Assembly: GCA_963773085.1 (NCBI GenBank)
Contig: CAVYZS010000001.1
Span: forward strand, 248,001-312,000
Source: JAENVT01 sp963773085
GTDB taxonomy: Bacteria > Actinomycetota > Acidimicrobiia > Acidimicrobiales > Ilumatobacteraceae
DNA: 64,000 nt
Direction of reading: 5' to 3'
Shown here: positions 33,231-41,755 of the stretch, piece by piece
Position numbering within the stretch: position 1 is the first letter of the stretch
Layout of the letters: each line of letters opens with the position of its first letter
Made by a program: the position numbers and the translations under genes
The notes under the pieces: model-generated
Seen by the model: only the letters and a program-made list of their open reading frames with translations
Databases searched by the model: none
What the model was told of the DNA's origin: nothing

Positions 33231-34262
33231 TTACGACTTGCGGCGCTGACGGGCGATCTCGTACGTCGCCAGGGCGGTGGCGGCGCTGACATTGAGTGAA
33301 CTGAGCCGGCCGAGCATCGGGATGCTGACGATCACGTCGCAACGCTCGCGGACCAGGCGCGACAAGCCGGCGCCCTCGGCGCCGAGCACCAAGCAGACAC
33401 CTTCGACGGCGAGGTCGCCGATGTCGAACAGGTCGCGGTCGGCGCCGTCGTCGAGGCCGATCACCCAGATCCCGGCCTCTTTGACCCGAGCCAGGGCTGC
33501 CGGCAACCCGCCGACGAGGGCCATCGGCACGTGCTCGATGGCGCCGGCGGCGGACTTGGCGACCGTTGGGGTGATGTGCACCGCGCGGTGGCGAGGCAAC
33601 ACGACACCGCCGACACCGGCGCCGTCGCAGCAGCGCAACATGGCACCGAGGTTGCCCGGATCGGTGACACCGTCGACGGCGACGAGGAACGGGGCCCGAC
33701 CGGGACGACGCTTGATGAGCTCGGCGAACTCGGTCTCGATCAGCGGGGCGGCGAACGCGATCACACCCTGCGGGGCCTCGCTGCGAGCAGTCGCTTCGAG
33801 GCGTCTGCGGTTGACTTCCTGCACCGGTGTCCGAACCGTGCGGGCGATCTCGACGATGTCGGTGACGATGTCGCTCGCCGTCTCGCCCTCGAGAAGGTCG
33901 GTGGCGACCCACACCTCACGAACTTTGCGCTTTCCGGCGATCAACAGTTCGCGCACCGCTTGACGTCCTTCGACTTGCTCGCCGCCAAGTGTTTTCTCCG
34001 GCTTGCGACGTTCCTCGCCTGTGGCGACGACGCGACCGGTGCGACCGGCGCCGCGCGATGCGAACTGCCGCGACGATTGCGTCGTCGAGCCCCGTCCTTT
34101 GCCAGCCGACGCTCCGCGGCCCTTGCCAGCCGACGCTGCGCGGCCCTTGGCTACCGGAGCAGCTCGTCCCTTTGCGGCTGCTGACCGCGGCTGAGCGCCG
34201 CGACCCTTGGCGGCTGGGGCAGCACGGCGGCCGCCGGCACCGCTCGCCTGTCGTCCTGCCAT
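33231..34262 (-). CDS. rlmB: SpoU/TrmH-family rRNA 2'-O-methyltransferase (RlmB-like)
   Basis: This class transfers a methyl group from SAM to a ribose 2'-OH; RlmB acts on G2251 of 23S rRNA. The 343-residue product has an unusual N-terminal basic extension (about residues 1-85) with KGRG/KGRA repeats, a substrate-binding domain (GRQAVRELLIAGKRKVREVW), and the SPOUT knot motifs VTDPGNLGAMLRCCDGAGV, LVLGAEGAGLSRLV and IPMLGRLSSLNVSAATAL. Position directly after ispD-ispF, in the usual ispD-ispF-cysS-rlmB neighbourhood of actinobacteria, supports the call; cysS is missing here. Its ATG overlaps the ispF stop (TGATG). Confidence 0.9.
   Translation of the reverse strand: MAGRQASGAGGRRAAPAAKGRGAQPRSAAAKGRAAPVAKGRAASAGKGRGASAGKGRGSTTQSSRQFASRGAGRTGRVVATGEERRKPEKTLGGEQVEGRQAVRELLIAGKRKVREVWVATDLLEGETASDIVTDIVEIARTVRTPVQEVNRRRLEATARSEAPQGVIAFAAPLIETEFAELIKRRPGRAPFLVAVDGVTDPGNLGAMLRCCDGAGVGGVVLPRHRAVHITPTVAKSAAGAIEHVPMALVGGLPAALARVKEAGIWVIGLDDGADRDLFDIGDLAVEGVCLVLGAEGAGLSRLVRERCDVIVSIPMLGRLSSLNVSAATALATYEIARQRRKS
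34085..34205 (-). repeat. Tandem KGRG/KGRA repeats in the rlmB N-terminus
   Basis: A unit of about 27 bp containing CGGCCCTTGCCAGCCGACGC is repeated nearly exactly on the forward strand, with two more diverged copies. It encodes Ala/Lys/Gly/Arg-rich repeats in a flexible, basic tail that may contact RNA. Confidence 0.7.
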
Positions 34263-34747
34263 CAGTCCTGCTCCTTCATGATCACGGCAACCGCCCAGCA
34301 GGCAATGCCTTCCTGGCGCCCGAGCGCGCCGAGACCTTCGGTACGCCGGCCCTTGACGGTGACCGGAGCGCCGCACGCCTGGCTCAGTCTGGCCTGCATC
34401 TCTGACCGGTGCGGTGCCAACTTCGGCGTGTCGCACACCACCGAGCAGTCGACATTGCCGATGGTCCAGCCCTCGGCCCGCACCAGGGTGCCGGCATGGG
34501 CTAGCAACACCAACGAGTCGACGCCTTTCCACTGAGGGTCGGTGTCGGGAAAGTGCTCGCCGATGTCGCCGAGTCCGGCAGCGCCGAGCAAGGCGTCGAC
34601 GACGGCATGAGCGATTGCGTCGGCATCGCTGTGGCCGTGCAGACCACGAACTCCTTCGAACACGACGCCGCCGAGCACCATTGACCGAGTCGGATCATCG
34701 CTGAAGCGGTGTACGTCGAATCCCATGCCGACACGAACGTGGCTCAT
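34262..34747 (-). CDS. ispF: 2-C-methyl-D-erythritol 2,4-cyclodiphosphate synthase
   Basis: IspF forms the cyclic diphosphate of the MEP isoprenoid pathway with loss of CMP. The 161-residue protein has the metal ligands Asp10 and His12 in GMGFDVHRF, HGHSDADAIAHAVVDALLGA (His ligand), GLGDIGEHFPDTDPQWKG, NVDCSVVCDTPKLAPH and VKGRRTEGLGALGRQEGI. Overlaps ispD upstream by 4 bp and rlmB downstream by 3 bp, so the three are translated together. Confidence 0.97.
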   Translation of the reverse strand: MSHVRVGMGFDVHRFSDDPTRSMVLGGVVFEGVRGLHGHSDADAIAHAVVDALLGAAGLGDIGEHFPDTDPQWKGVDSLVLLAHAGTLVRAEGWTIGNVDCSVVCDTPKLAPHRSEMQARLSQACGAPVTVKGRRTEGLGALGRQEGIACWAVAVIMKEQD

Positions 34748-35391
34748 CGGCCGTCCTTCTCCACCATGTCGCGCGCCCAGGCGAGATCATCGACGTGTGT
34801 GATCTTGCGGTTGGTGAGCTCACCGTCGATCACGACGACCCGGCCGCCGCGGATCTCGACGAGTGCAGCGTCGTCGGTTGCCTCCTCGCCGCTGGCGTGC
34901 GCGGCGCGCAGGATCGACGCCCGAAAGGCTTGCGGGGTCTGGACCGCGACCAGTGCCGACCGACGCGGCGTCTCGACGACGACGTTGTCGGCATCGATCC
35001 GCTTGATCGTGTCCGTCACGGGAATGCCTGGAACGGCTGCGTCGGCGCCCTCGGCGACGGCATCGATCACCGCCGTGAACAGTCGAGTCGAGGCGAATGG
35101 ACGGGCGGCATCGTGAACGCAGATGATCGTTGCATCGGGTGCGACCGCCGCAAGGCCGGCACGCACAGACTCGCTTCGCGTTGCCCCGCCCGCCACTCCG
35201 CCCTCGGTGTCCACGTCGCCAGGCGGCACGACGACGACGACACCGTCGCTGACGGCTCGAGCGATCTCGGCAGCATGATCGATGACCCGCCGCGTGCCTA
35301 CCAGCTCGTATTGCTTGGCGCGACCGAAGCGTGACCCCGTGCCACCCGCGACCACGATGGTCCAGACAATCTCTGCTGCGTGGAGCGACAC
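34744..35391 (-). CDS. ispD: 2-C-methyl-D-erythritol 4-phosphate cytidylyltransferase
   Basis: IspD makes CDP-methylerythritol from CTP in the MEP pathway. I use the GTG at 35391 (215 residues) because the divergent crp-family gene starts at 35422 and the protein then opens VSLHAAEIVWTIVVAGGTGS. Motifs: VVAGGTGSRFGRAKQYELV (nucleotide binding), GGATRSESVRAGL, CVHDAARPFAS, DTIKRID, VQTPQAFRASIL and TDDAALVEIRGGRVVVIDGE. First gene of the ispD-ispF-rlmB operon. Confidence 0.95.
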   Translation of the reverse strand: MSLHAAEIVWTIVVAGGTGSRFGRAKQYELVGTRRVIDHAAEIARAVSDGVVVVVPPGDVDTEGGVAGGATRSESVRAGLAAVAPDATIICVHDAARPFASTRLFTAVIDAVAEGADAAVPGIPVTDTIKRIDADNVVVETPRRSALVAVQTPQAFRASILRAAHASGEEATDDAALVEIRGGRVVVIDGELTNRKITHVDDLAWARDMVEKDGR

Positions 35392-35421
35392 GACCGGCGA
35401 GGGTAGTACCGTTCGACCCAC

Positions 35422-36084
35422 ATGGCTCACGAAGACCTCCTTGCCCAGACCGAATTCTTCGCCGATGCACCGCACGAAGTGCTGGCGCCGATTGCTGCGG
35501 CCGGGCACGAGCAGCACCTCATCCGCGGCGACGTGTTGTTCCACGAAGGCGACGTCGCCGACTCGCTCCATCTTGTTCTGCGCGGTCGCCTGGCAATCGC
35601 CATCGCCAACCCGATCGATCGTCGCGAGACTGTGGTCGCCCTGATGGAACCTGGAGACCTGCTCGGGGAGATGGCCATGCTCGACGGCGGTCCGCGCTCG
35701 GCGATGGCCAGGGCACTCGAGCCTTCCGCCGTTCTGACGATTCCGTTCGAACCCGTGATGGATGCCTTTCGTGGCGACCCTCGCCTGTTGTGGGGCGTCA
35801 CCCGCCTGCTGGCTCAACGTTTGCGCGTAGCCGACGAGGCCCTTGCCGACAGCGTGTTCCTCGACGTCACCGGCAGAACGGCCAAACGACTGCTCGAACT
35901 GTCGGAAGGTGTCGACGACTTCATCCTCCCTGTCACACAAGAAGAGTTGGCCGGCATGGTGGGAGCATCACGCGAGCGTGTCAACAAGGCGATCGCCAGC
36001 TTCATCCGCCTCGGTTGGATCGATCAGCACGAACGTAAGTACACCATCCTCAAGCGTGACAGCCTCGACATCCGCGCCCGCTGA
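35422..36084 (+). CDS. Crp/Fnr-family transcriptional regulator
   Basis: A 220-residue regulator with a cyclic-nucleotide-binding domain (FFADAPHEVLAPIAAAG, LFHEGDVADSLHLVLRGRLA, LMEPGDLLGEMAMLDGGPRS) and a C-terminal winged helix (LPVTQEELAGMVGASRERVN, KAIASFIRLGWI). The phosphate-binding cassette (GEMAMLDGGPRSA) is close to that of cAMP-binding proteins such as GlxR, so cAMP is a plausible ligand. The start is only 30 bp from the divergent ispD start; a TACCGT box at 35407-35412 may serve it. Confidence 0.9.
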   Translation: MAHEDLLAQTEFFADAPHEVLAPIAAAGHEQHLIRGDVLFHEGDVADSLHLVLRGRLAIAIANPIDRRETVVALMEPGDLLGEMAMLDGGPRSAMARALEPSAVLTIPFEPVMDAFRGDPRLLWGVTRLLAQRLRVADEALADSVFLDVTGRTAKRLLELSEGVDDFILPVTQEELAGMVGASRERVNKAIASFIRLGWIDQHERKYTILKRDSLDIRAR

Positions 36085-36113
36085 CCACGCTCGGGTGAAT
36101 TCGGTCAAACGCT

Positions 36114-36869
36114 CTAGGCGTCGCGGCGAGTGGTGATGATCGCGCCGACCACCGCAACGACGGCGGTTGCGACCGCGAAGTAGAGGCCGCCGGCAACCCG
36201 GCTGAGGCTCTCAGATGTCGCCGCGTCGGGGTTGCCCAGTCCGATGCCCGAGCTGTACGGCAGGAACTTCTGTGGATTGTCGACCCCGGCAGCCGAGAGG
36301 ATCAAGCGGATGATGTTCTCCACGATCAGTGGCCACAGGATGAGGATGGCAACCGCGGTCGGTGTGTTGCGGATGACCATGCCGAACCCGAACCCGAGCA
36401 GACTGACGATGACGGCGAAGATGATGACGCCGATCAGTGCTGCCCGTGCCTCGGTCTCGCCGTTCAGCGACACCGACGCACCTCGTGACGTCGCGATGAC
36501 CGACGCCAGCACGTAGCAGAGCACGACCACCATTGCCTCGGCCACGGCTGCGAACAAGGCGATGATGATGCCCTTGGCAACCAGCACCCGCGTCCGCCGC
36601 GGTGTCGCCGCGAATGTCGGGCGGATCGTGCCGTAGGCAAATTCAGCGCTGATCGACACGGCGCCGACAACCCCGAGCAGCAACGCCGTGACCACCGATG
36701 ATCCGGTGACCAATCCGGCGACATCGGAGACTTTCAGATCGGTCACGTCGCCCAGCGAGGCCACGAGAACGCAGACGACCACGGGAAAGGCCACGGCGAT
36801 GATGAACAGCACGAGGTTCATCCGTACCGTTCGTAGCTTGATCCATTCGCTGCGAAGGGTGTTGATCAT
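36114..36869 (-). CDS. ABC-2 type transporter permease
   Basis: A 251-residue protein with six predicted transmembrane helices (about residues 18-40, 60-80, 100-125, 145-165, 170-190, 220-245) and the ABC-2 style N-terminus MINTLRSEWIKLRTVRMNLV. FAYGTIRPTFAATPRRTRVL is a typical intracellular loop. Its start overlaps the upstream ATPase stop (ATGA). ABC-2 transporters mostly export drugs, lipids or polymers; the substrate here is unknown. Confidence 0.88.
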   Translation of the reverse strand: MINTLRSEWIKLRTVRMNLVLFIIAVAFPVVVCVLVASLGDVTDLKVSDVAGLVTGSSVVTALLLGVVGAVSISAEFAYGTIRPTFAATPRRTRVLVAKGIIIALFAAVAEAMVVVLCYVLASVIATSRGASVSLNGETEARAALIGVIIFAVIVSLLGFGFGMVIRNTPTAVAILILWPLIVENIIRLILSAAGVDNPQKFLPYSSGIGLGNPDAATSESLSRVAGGLYFAVATAVVAVVGAIITTRRDA

Positions 36870-37786
36870 GTTGGCGGGTCCAGTGACTGTGACGAGTACT
36901 CCTGGGCGGTAGCCGTTGCCTGCAAGAACGCGTCCTCGAGCGAACCGGTCTGCGGTGAGAGCTCGTGCAGCACGATGCCGTTGTGTGCTGCCAGCTCGCC
37001 GACCTCGGCGGTGGTGATGCCGCGCAACTCTGCGGTCGTGGCGTCGATCCTGCTGGACTGGGCACCCCGCACGGTGGCCGCGGCGCTGAGCGCTTCGATC
37101 GCTGGGCTCTTGACACGCACCCACTGATCGGCGTGACGTTCGACGAACTCCGGTACCGAACACTGCTCGATCAGGCGGCCCTGGCCGATGACGACCAGGT
37201 CGTTGGCCATCTGGGCCATCTCCGACAGCAGGTGACTGCTCACCAGCACGGTGCGACCCTGCGAAGCGAGGTGGACGAGCACGTCCCGGATCCAACGGAT
37301 TCCTTCCGGATCGAGACCGTTGGCCGGCTCGTCGAGCACCACGGTGTGCGGATCGCCGAGCAGCACCCCGGCCAGCCCGAGGCGCTGGCGCATTCCGAGC
37401 GAATAGGTCCTCACCCGATGACCACCGACCGACTCGAGGCCGACCAGCTCGAGCACCTCCTCGACCCGTGCACGCGGCAGACCGTTCGACGCGGCCAGCC
37501 ACCGCAGATGATTGCGACCGCTTCGCCCAGGGTGCACGTATCCGGCATCGAGCAGGGAGCCGACCTCGTGCAGCGGCGACGACAAGAGGCGGTAGGCCCG
37601 ACCTCCGAAGGAGGCACCGCCGGTGTCGGGGCGATCGAGCCCCAGCATGCAGCGCATCGTCGTGCTCTTCCCCGAGCCGTTCGGTCCCAGAAATCCGGTG
37701 ACTGTGCCGGGCCGGACCTCGAAACTCAGGTGATCGACGGCAGTCGTGCGGCCGAACCGCTTCGACAGGTCGAAGACGGTGATCAC
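36866..37786 (-). CDS. ABC transporter ATP-binding protein (ABC-2 type partner)
   Basis: A 306-residue ATPase: Walker A GPNGSGKST (about residue 35), Q-loop region in DAGYVHPGRSGRNHLRWLAA, signature YSLGMRQRLGLA, Walker B TVVLDEPANGLDPEG, and the H-loop in VLVSSHLLSEMAQM. A C-terminal extension of about 80 residues ends in LEDAFLQATAT, typical of drug- or bacitracin-type exporters. Translationally coupled at both ends with the permease and the binding lipoprotein gene. Confidence 0.92.
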   Translation of the reverse strand: MITVFDLSKRFGRTTAVDHLSFEVRPGTVTGFLGPNGSGKSTTMRCMLGLDRPDTGGASFGGRAYRLLSSPLHEVGSLLDAGYVHPGRSGRNHLRWLAASNGLPRARVEEVLELVGLESVGGHRVRTYSLGMRQRLGLAGVLLGDPHTVVLDEPANGLDPEGIRWIRDVLVHLASQGRTVLVSSHLLSEMAQMANDLVVIGQGRLIEQCSVPEFVERHADQWVRVKSPAIEALSAAATVRGAQSSRIDATTAELRGITTAEVGELAAHNGIVLHELSPQTGSLEDAFLQATATAQEYSSQSLDPPT

Positions 37787-38691
37787 GTTCCGGCGTTTCC
37801 GGTGAACTCGTTCGCCACGACCTCCGGCGACACGCCATCCACTTTCAGTCGCTGCATCATCGAACGCAGTTGTTCGGTCGTCAGTCGAGCGCTGGCCGCG
37901 TCGATCACCGACAACACATCGGGCGTTGCCGCATCGGCGTGGAGCAACGGCAGGATCACGTCGTTGGGCACCAGCGCCTTGTCGTCGAGCAACACGGTGA
38001 AGGTGGCTGCGGCCAGTGCGGGATCGCCCGAGCGACCAACGCCACAGTTTGTGGTACCCGCGGTGACGGCCTCGATGATCTTGTCGGTGGTCGTTGGGAC
38101 GATCGACTTGAAATCGATCGCGTAGGTGTCCTTCAAACTCGCGGCTCCCAGCGGTGTCGCCGCGTCGAAGCCGTCGGGCGCAGCGAGCGTGGCAGTGCCG
38201 GGCTTCGTGCCGAGGTCGGTGAGCGTGACGATGATGTTGGTGTCTGCGAACGTCTTGCTGCAGAAGATGACGTCCTTGTCCTCGGCAGACGATGCAACAC
38301 CGACCTTCATGTTCGTCGGCAAGCCCTTGACGATGGCCTCGGACTGCGCCGTGGTCGTGGTCGGCAGCGCGTCGGTCGAGCCGTTCCGGGCCTGCACCAA
38401 CGAGAACAAACCCTGGGTGGTAGCCCCTGCGAGTTGCACCTCGCCGGCCTCCATGGCGGCGTACAACTCCTCCGGCGTGTCGAACGGCTTCTTGCGAGCA
38501 ATGCGGAACTCGGCCTTCTCGAGCGCCTGACCGTAGATCTCGGCGAACAGTTTACTGTTCGGATCGGTGGTCGAACTGATGGTGATCTTCGGCTTCAGGG
38601 CGACTGTCGAGTCCGTCGATTTCGCGTCGCCGCATGCCGCGAGCAGCACGAGAACGGCGACTGACAGCTTGAGGGTCGACGAGGCACGCAC
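37783..38691 (-). CDS. OpuAC/ProX-type substrate-binding lipoprotein
   Basis: A glycine betaine/choline-type (OpuAC) binding lipoprotein. The GTG at 38691 gives 302 residues and a clean lipoprotein signal (VRASSTLKLSVAVLVLLAAC); a TACGAT box 8 nt upstream supports it over the 9-codon longer frame. Domain features are ITISSTTDPNSKLFAEIYGQ, the VQLAGATTQGLF hinge, GVASSAEDKDVIFCSKTFAD and the final AASARLTTEQLRSMMQRL, which is typical of OpuAC-like proteins. Odd context: it overlaps by ATGA an ABC-2 exporter-type ATPase, not an importer permease, and no osmoprotectant permease is nearby. Confidence 0.8.
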   Translation of the reverse strand: MRASSTLKLSVAVLVLLAACGDAKSTDSTVALKPKITISSTTDPNSKLFAEIYGQALEKAEFRIARKKPFDTPEELYAAMEAGEVQLAGATTQGLFSLVQARNGSTDALPTTTTAQSEAIVKGLPTNMKVGVASSAEDKDVIFCSKTFADTNIIVTLTDLGTKPGTATLAAPDGFDAATPLGAASLKDTYAIDFKSIVPTTTDKIIEAVTAGTTNCGVGRSGDPALAAATFTVLLDDKALVPNDVILPLLHADAATPDVLSVIDAASARLTTEQLRSMMQRLKVDGVSPEVVANEFTGNAGT

Positions 38692-38699
38692 GACGCAAG

Positions 38700-38705
38700 A
38701 TCGTA
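38700..38705 (-). promoter_or_regulatory. -10 box of the OpuAC-type operon
   Basis: TACGAT on the reverse strand, 8 nt before the GTG at 38691. Confidence 0.5.
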
Positions 38706-38752
38706 GGGCCGTGGTCACCCTGATGCGGCGTGCAGGTCCCGCGGACGGAGGA

Positions 38753-39505
38753 TCAACGTGGACGAAGGCGCAGCCCTGCCATACCGCCGTCGACGGCGAG
38801 TGAAGTGCCGGTCGTCGCCGCGGCGTCTGGACCGGCGAGGTACAGCACTGCTGCGGCGACCTCCTGCGCCGTCACCAGGCGGCCCGAGGGTTGGCGGGCC
38901 TCGAGCGCAGCGCGTTCCGCTGCAGGGTCGGCCGAGCTGTCGAGGAGCCGGGCGATCCATGGGGTGTCGGCGGTGCCCGGATTCACGCAGTTGACGCGGA
39001 TGCCTTCGTGCAGGTGATCGGCGGCCATGGCGAGCGTGAGCGACAAGACGGCGCCTTTGCTCGCGCTGTAGACGGCGCGATCTGGCAGTCCGGCCGTGGC
39101 AGCGATCGAGCAGGTGTTGACCACAGCGGCGTTGGCCGAACGGCGTAGATGGGGCAGTGCCGCACGCATGACCCGCACCATCCCCAGCACGTTCACCTCG
39201 AATACGTGGCGCCATTCGTCGAGTGTGTTGGTCTCGACCGTGCCTTGGGCACCGATGCCGGCGTTGTTGACGACGATGTCGATGCCGCCCATGGCCTCGG
39301 CGGCATGCGCCACCGCGTCGGATACGGAGGCATCGTCGGCCACGTCGGCGAAACGGCGGACGGCACCGGTCGGAGCGGTCGATGGGTCGAGGTCGAGCAC
39401 CGTGACGAGGGCGCCGCGGGCGAGGGCCGCGGTGGCCACGGCATGGCCGATCCCGGAGGCACCCCCCGTGACGAGCAGCCGGAGCCCGATGTAGTCGGAA
39501 GTCAT
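38753..39505 (-). CDS. SDR oxidoreductase, probable 2-keto-3-deoxy-L-fuconate dehydrogenase
   Basis: A 250-residue short-chain dehydrogenase: cofactor motif TGGASGIGHAVATAAL, NNAG in IVVNNAGIGAQG, catalytic Ser/Tyr/Lys in TCSIAATAGLPDRAVYSASK, and VNPGTADTPWIARLLDSSAD, EARQPSGRLVTAQEVA and TGTSLAVDGGM. The last segments closely fit the 2-keto-3-deoxy-L-fuconate dehydrogenase group, which oxidises the product of L-fuconate dehydratase. The gene overlaps the lactonase gene by 4 bp and has GGGAGGG before the ATG at 39505. L-fucose dehydrogenase is the main alternative. Confidence 0.8.
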   Translation of the reverse strand: MTSDYIGLRLLVTGGASGIGHAVATAALARGALVTVLDLDPSTAPTGAVRRFADVADDASVSDAVAHAAEAMGGIDIVVNNAGIGAQGTVETNTLDEWRHVFEVNVLGMVRVMRAALPHLRRSANAAVVNTCSIAATAGLPDRAVYSASKGAVLSLTLAMAADHLHEGIRVNCVNPGTADTPWIARLLDSSADPAAERAALEARQPSGRLVTAQEVAAAVLYLAGPDAAATTGTSLAVDGGMAGLRLRPR

Positions 39506-40374
39506 GGTCCCTCCCGGGGAGAGTGGTCGAGTGAGTAGAGCTCGGTTGCGTTCCCGCCGAGGATGAGGGCCCGCTCGTCTGTCGAGAGCGTCGAGACGAA
39601 GTGATCGGCGAGATCGACGATTCGCTGATAGGAGGCAGCAAGGGTGCAGACGGGCCAGTCGCTGCCGAACAGCAACCGCTCGGGGCCGAAGACGGACATG
39701 GCGTGTTCGACGTACGGCTGGAGTTGGCCGACGGTCCAGCTCGACCATTCGGCCTCGGTGACCAGTCCGGAGAGCTTCGCCGAGACGTTGTGTCGCCGGG
39801 CGACGGCGGCCAACTGAGTCGCCCACGGTTCCCAAGCAGACGAGCCGATCGCCGGCTTCGCCAGGTGATCGATCACGAAGCGGCTCTCGGCTACCTCGCT
39901 CACCGCGCTCAGCACCGCGTCGAGCTGATGCGGCAGGACCAACAGGTCGTTGCACAGGCCGCGGGCGGCGACCTCGGCGAGACCGGCGACGACGGCTCGC
40001 TGCGAGAGCCAGTCCGGGTCGGGCTCGTACTGGACGAGGCTGCGAATTCCCACCAACCATGATCCTGAAGGCTTCGCAAGTATGCGATCGAGCTGGTCCC
40101 CGACGTCGGCAGCGGCGACGTCGACCCAGCCGACGACGCCGGCGACAAGAGGCGAAGTGGCGGCGAGATCGAGCAGCTCCTCGGTCTCGGCGACCTCGGC
40201 AACGGTCTGCACGACGACACTTGCGGTCACACCGTTGACCCGTGTCAGAGCATCGAACTCGGCGATGCCGAAGCTGCGTCGTATCGGTGTCATCTCGTCG
40301 CTGTTCATCCAGGGCTGGTCGCGAACCGCCAGATCCCACACGTGGTGGTGGGCGTCGATTCGTTGAGTCGTCAC
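39502..40374 (-). CDS. Amidohydrolase-family lactonase, probable L-fuconolactonase
   Basis: A 290-residue TIM-barrel amidohydrolase of the PF04909/COG3618 group. VTTQRIDAHHHVWDLAVRDQ holds the first metal-type His pair; FVIDHLAKPAIG, NVSAKLSGLVTEA, and LLFGSDWPVC (catalytic Asp) follow. L-fuconolactonase opens L-fucono-lactone to L-fuconate. The GTG start overlaps the dehydratase stop (GTGA). The lactonase call relies on the strong operon context. Confidence 0.82.
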   Translation of the reverse strand: MTTQRIDAHHHVWDLAVRDQPWMNSDEMTPIRRSFGIAEFDALTRVNGVTASVVVQTVAEVAETEELLDLAATSPLVAGVVGWVDVAAADVGDQLDRILAKPSGSWLVGIRSLVQYEPDPDWLSQRAVVAGLAEVAARGLCNDLLVLPHQLDAVLSAVSEVAESRFVIDHLAKPAIGSSAWEPWATQLAAVARRHNVSAKLSGLVTEAEWSSWTVGQLQPYVEHAMSVFGPERLLFGSDWPVCTLAASYQRIVDLADHFVSTLSTDERALILGGNATELYSLDHSPREGP

Positions 40375-41672
40375 TCGGGCGTTGTCCAAGACGGACCGTC
40401 GGGGAACCGGAACTCGGCGATCGAGGCATCGAGCATGCGGGCCCCCGATCCCGGTCCGACGGGAGGCATGTAGCGGCCGGCAATCACGGCTACGGGCTCG
40501 GTGAAGTGTTCGTGCAAGTGATCGACGTATTCGATCCATCGGCCGTCCGTCGTTCCGCTCACCGCCACGAAGTCGAACATGGCGAGGTGCTGCACCATCT
40601 CGCACAGGCCGACGCCGCCGGCGTGGGGGCACACCGGCACACCGAACTTGGCGGCGAGGAGGATGATGGCCAGGTTCTCGTTGACACCTCCCACCCGGCA
40701 GGCATCGATCTGCACGACGTCGATCGCTCGCGATTGCAGGAGCTGCTTGAAGATCACTCGATTCTGCACGTGCTCGCCGGTTGCGACCTTGATCGGGTGC
40801 ACCGCCTCGCGGATGGTCCGGTGTCCGAGCACGTCGTCAGGTGATGTGGGTTCCTCGATCCAGTACGGGTCGAAGGCGGCGAGCTGGGCCATCCAGCCGA
40901 TCGCCTCACCGACTCCCCACCGCTGATTGGCGTCGACGGCGATGCGAATTCTCGGGCCGGCGGCGAGGCGGGCGACGCGCATGCGCCGGATGTCTGAATT
41001 GAGGTCGGTGCCGACTTTCATCTTCAGCATGGTGAAGCCCTCGGCAACGGACTCGCGGACGAGGCGATCCACCTTCTCGTCGTCGTACCCGATCCAGCCG
41101 GCCGACGTCGTGTACGCCGGCAGGCCGTTGGCTTCGAGTGCAGTCATCCGTGCCTGTCGAGTCGGTGCCGACGCTTCGAGGATGGAAAGTGCCTCACCTG
41201 GAGTGATCGCGTCATCGATGTAGGTGAAGTCGATCTGCTGCACGATCTCGTCGGGGCTCAGCGATGCCAACACGCGCCACAGCGGTTGTCCATCGAGGCG
41301 GCAGCGCAGATCCCAGGCCGCATTGACCACCGCGCCGATGGCCATGTGCATGACCCCTTTCTCCGGGCCGAGCCAGCGAAGCTGGCCGTCCCACGTCAGG
41401 TCGCGTGCCAACACTCCGACGTCGGCGGCGAGCGTCGCCACGTTCCGGGCGACGACGTACGGCGCGAGAGCCCGTACTGCGGCGCAGGCGACGTCGTTGC
41501 CCCGACCGGTCGTGAACAGCAGCGAGTAGCCGGCCACGTCCGGGTCGCTGGTGCGCAGCACGACGTAGGCGGCCGAGTAGTCGGGTTCGGGATTCATCGC
41601 ATCCGACCCGTCCAGGCCTCTCGAGGTCGGGAACCGGACGTCCACGACGTCGAGCGCTGTGATGCAGGTCAT
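40371..41672 (-). CDS. L-fuconate dehydratase (enolase superfamily)
   Basis: A 433-residue enolase-superfamily enzyme that removes water from L-fuconate to give 2-keto-3-deoxy-L-fuconate. Features: AYVVLRTSDPDVAGYSLLF, then TTGRGNDV, WRVLASLSPDEIVQQIDFTY, the catalytic KxK region MLKMKVGTDLNSDIRRMR, metal ligands in AVDANQRW, WIEEPTSPDD and ATGEHVQNR, and HAGGVGLCEMVQHL with the catalytic His. The TTGRGN segment and the length set it with FucD/ENOSF1-type enzymes. It is the third gene from the 3' end of the sugar operon. Confidence 0.9.
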   Translation of the reverse strand: MTCITALDVVDVRFPTSRGLDGSDAMNPEPDYSAAYVVLRTSDPDVAGYSLLFTTGRGNDVACAAVRALAPYVVARNVATLAADVGVLARDLTWDGQLRWLGPEKGVMHMAIGAVVNAAWDLRCRLDGQPLWRVLASLSPDEIVQQIDFTYIDDAITPGEALSILEASAPTRQARMTALEANGLPAYTTSAGWIGYDDEKVDRLVRESVAEGFTMLKMKVGTDLNSDIRRMRVARLAAGPRIRIAVDANQRWGVGEAIGWMAQLAAFDPYWIEEPTSPDDVLGHRTIREAVHPIKVATGEHVQNRVIFKQLLQSRAIDVVQIDACRVGGVNENLAIILLAAKFGVPVCPHAGGVGLCEMVQHLAMFDFVAVSGTTDGRWIEYVDHLHEHFTEPVAVIAGRYMPPVGPGSGARMLDASIAEFRFPDGPSWTTPE

Positions 41673-41705
41673 GTGTGTCCTTGGTGGGGTCGATGTCGTG
41701 CGAGG

Positions 41706-41748
41706 CGAATCCCCGGGCGGCTGGGGGAAATGAGCCGCCGGGGATTCG
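41706..41748 (-). terminator. Strong hairpin after the sugar-binding protein gene (attenuator)
   Basis: CGAATCCCCGGGCGGCT (41706-41722) and AGCCGCCGGGGATTCG (41733-41748) pair over 16 bp with one bulged C. It starts 8 bp after the binding protein stop on the reverse strand. Such hairpins commonly lower expression downstream, leaving the binding protein in excess. Confidence 0.6.
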
Positions 41749-41755
41749 GGTCACC

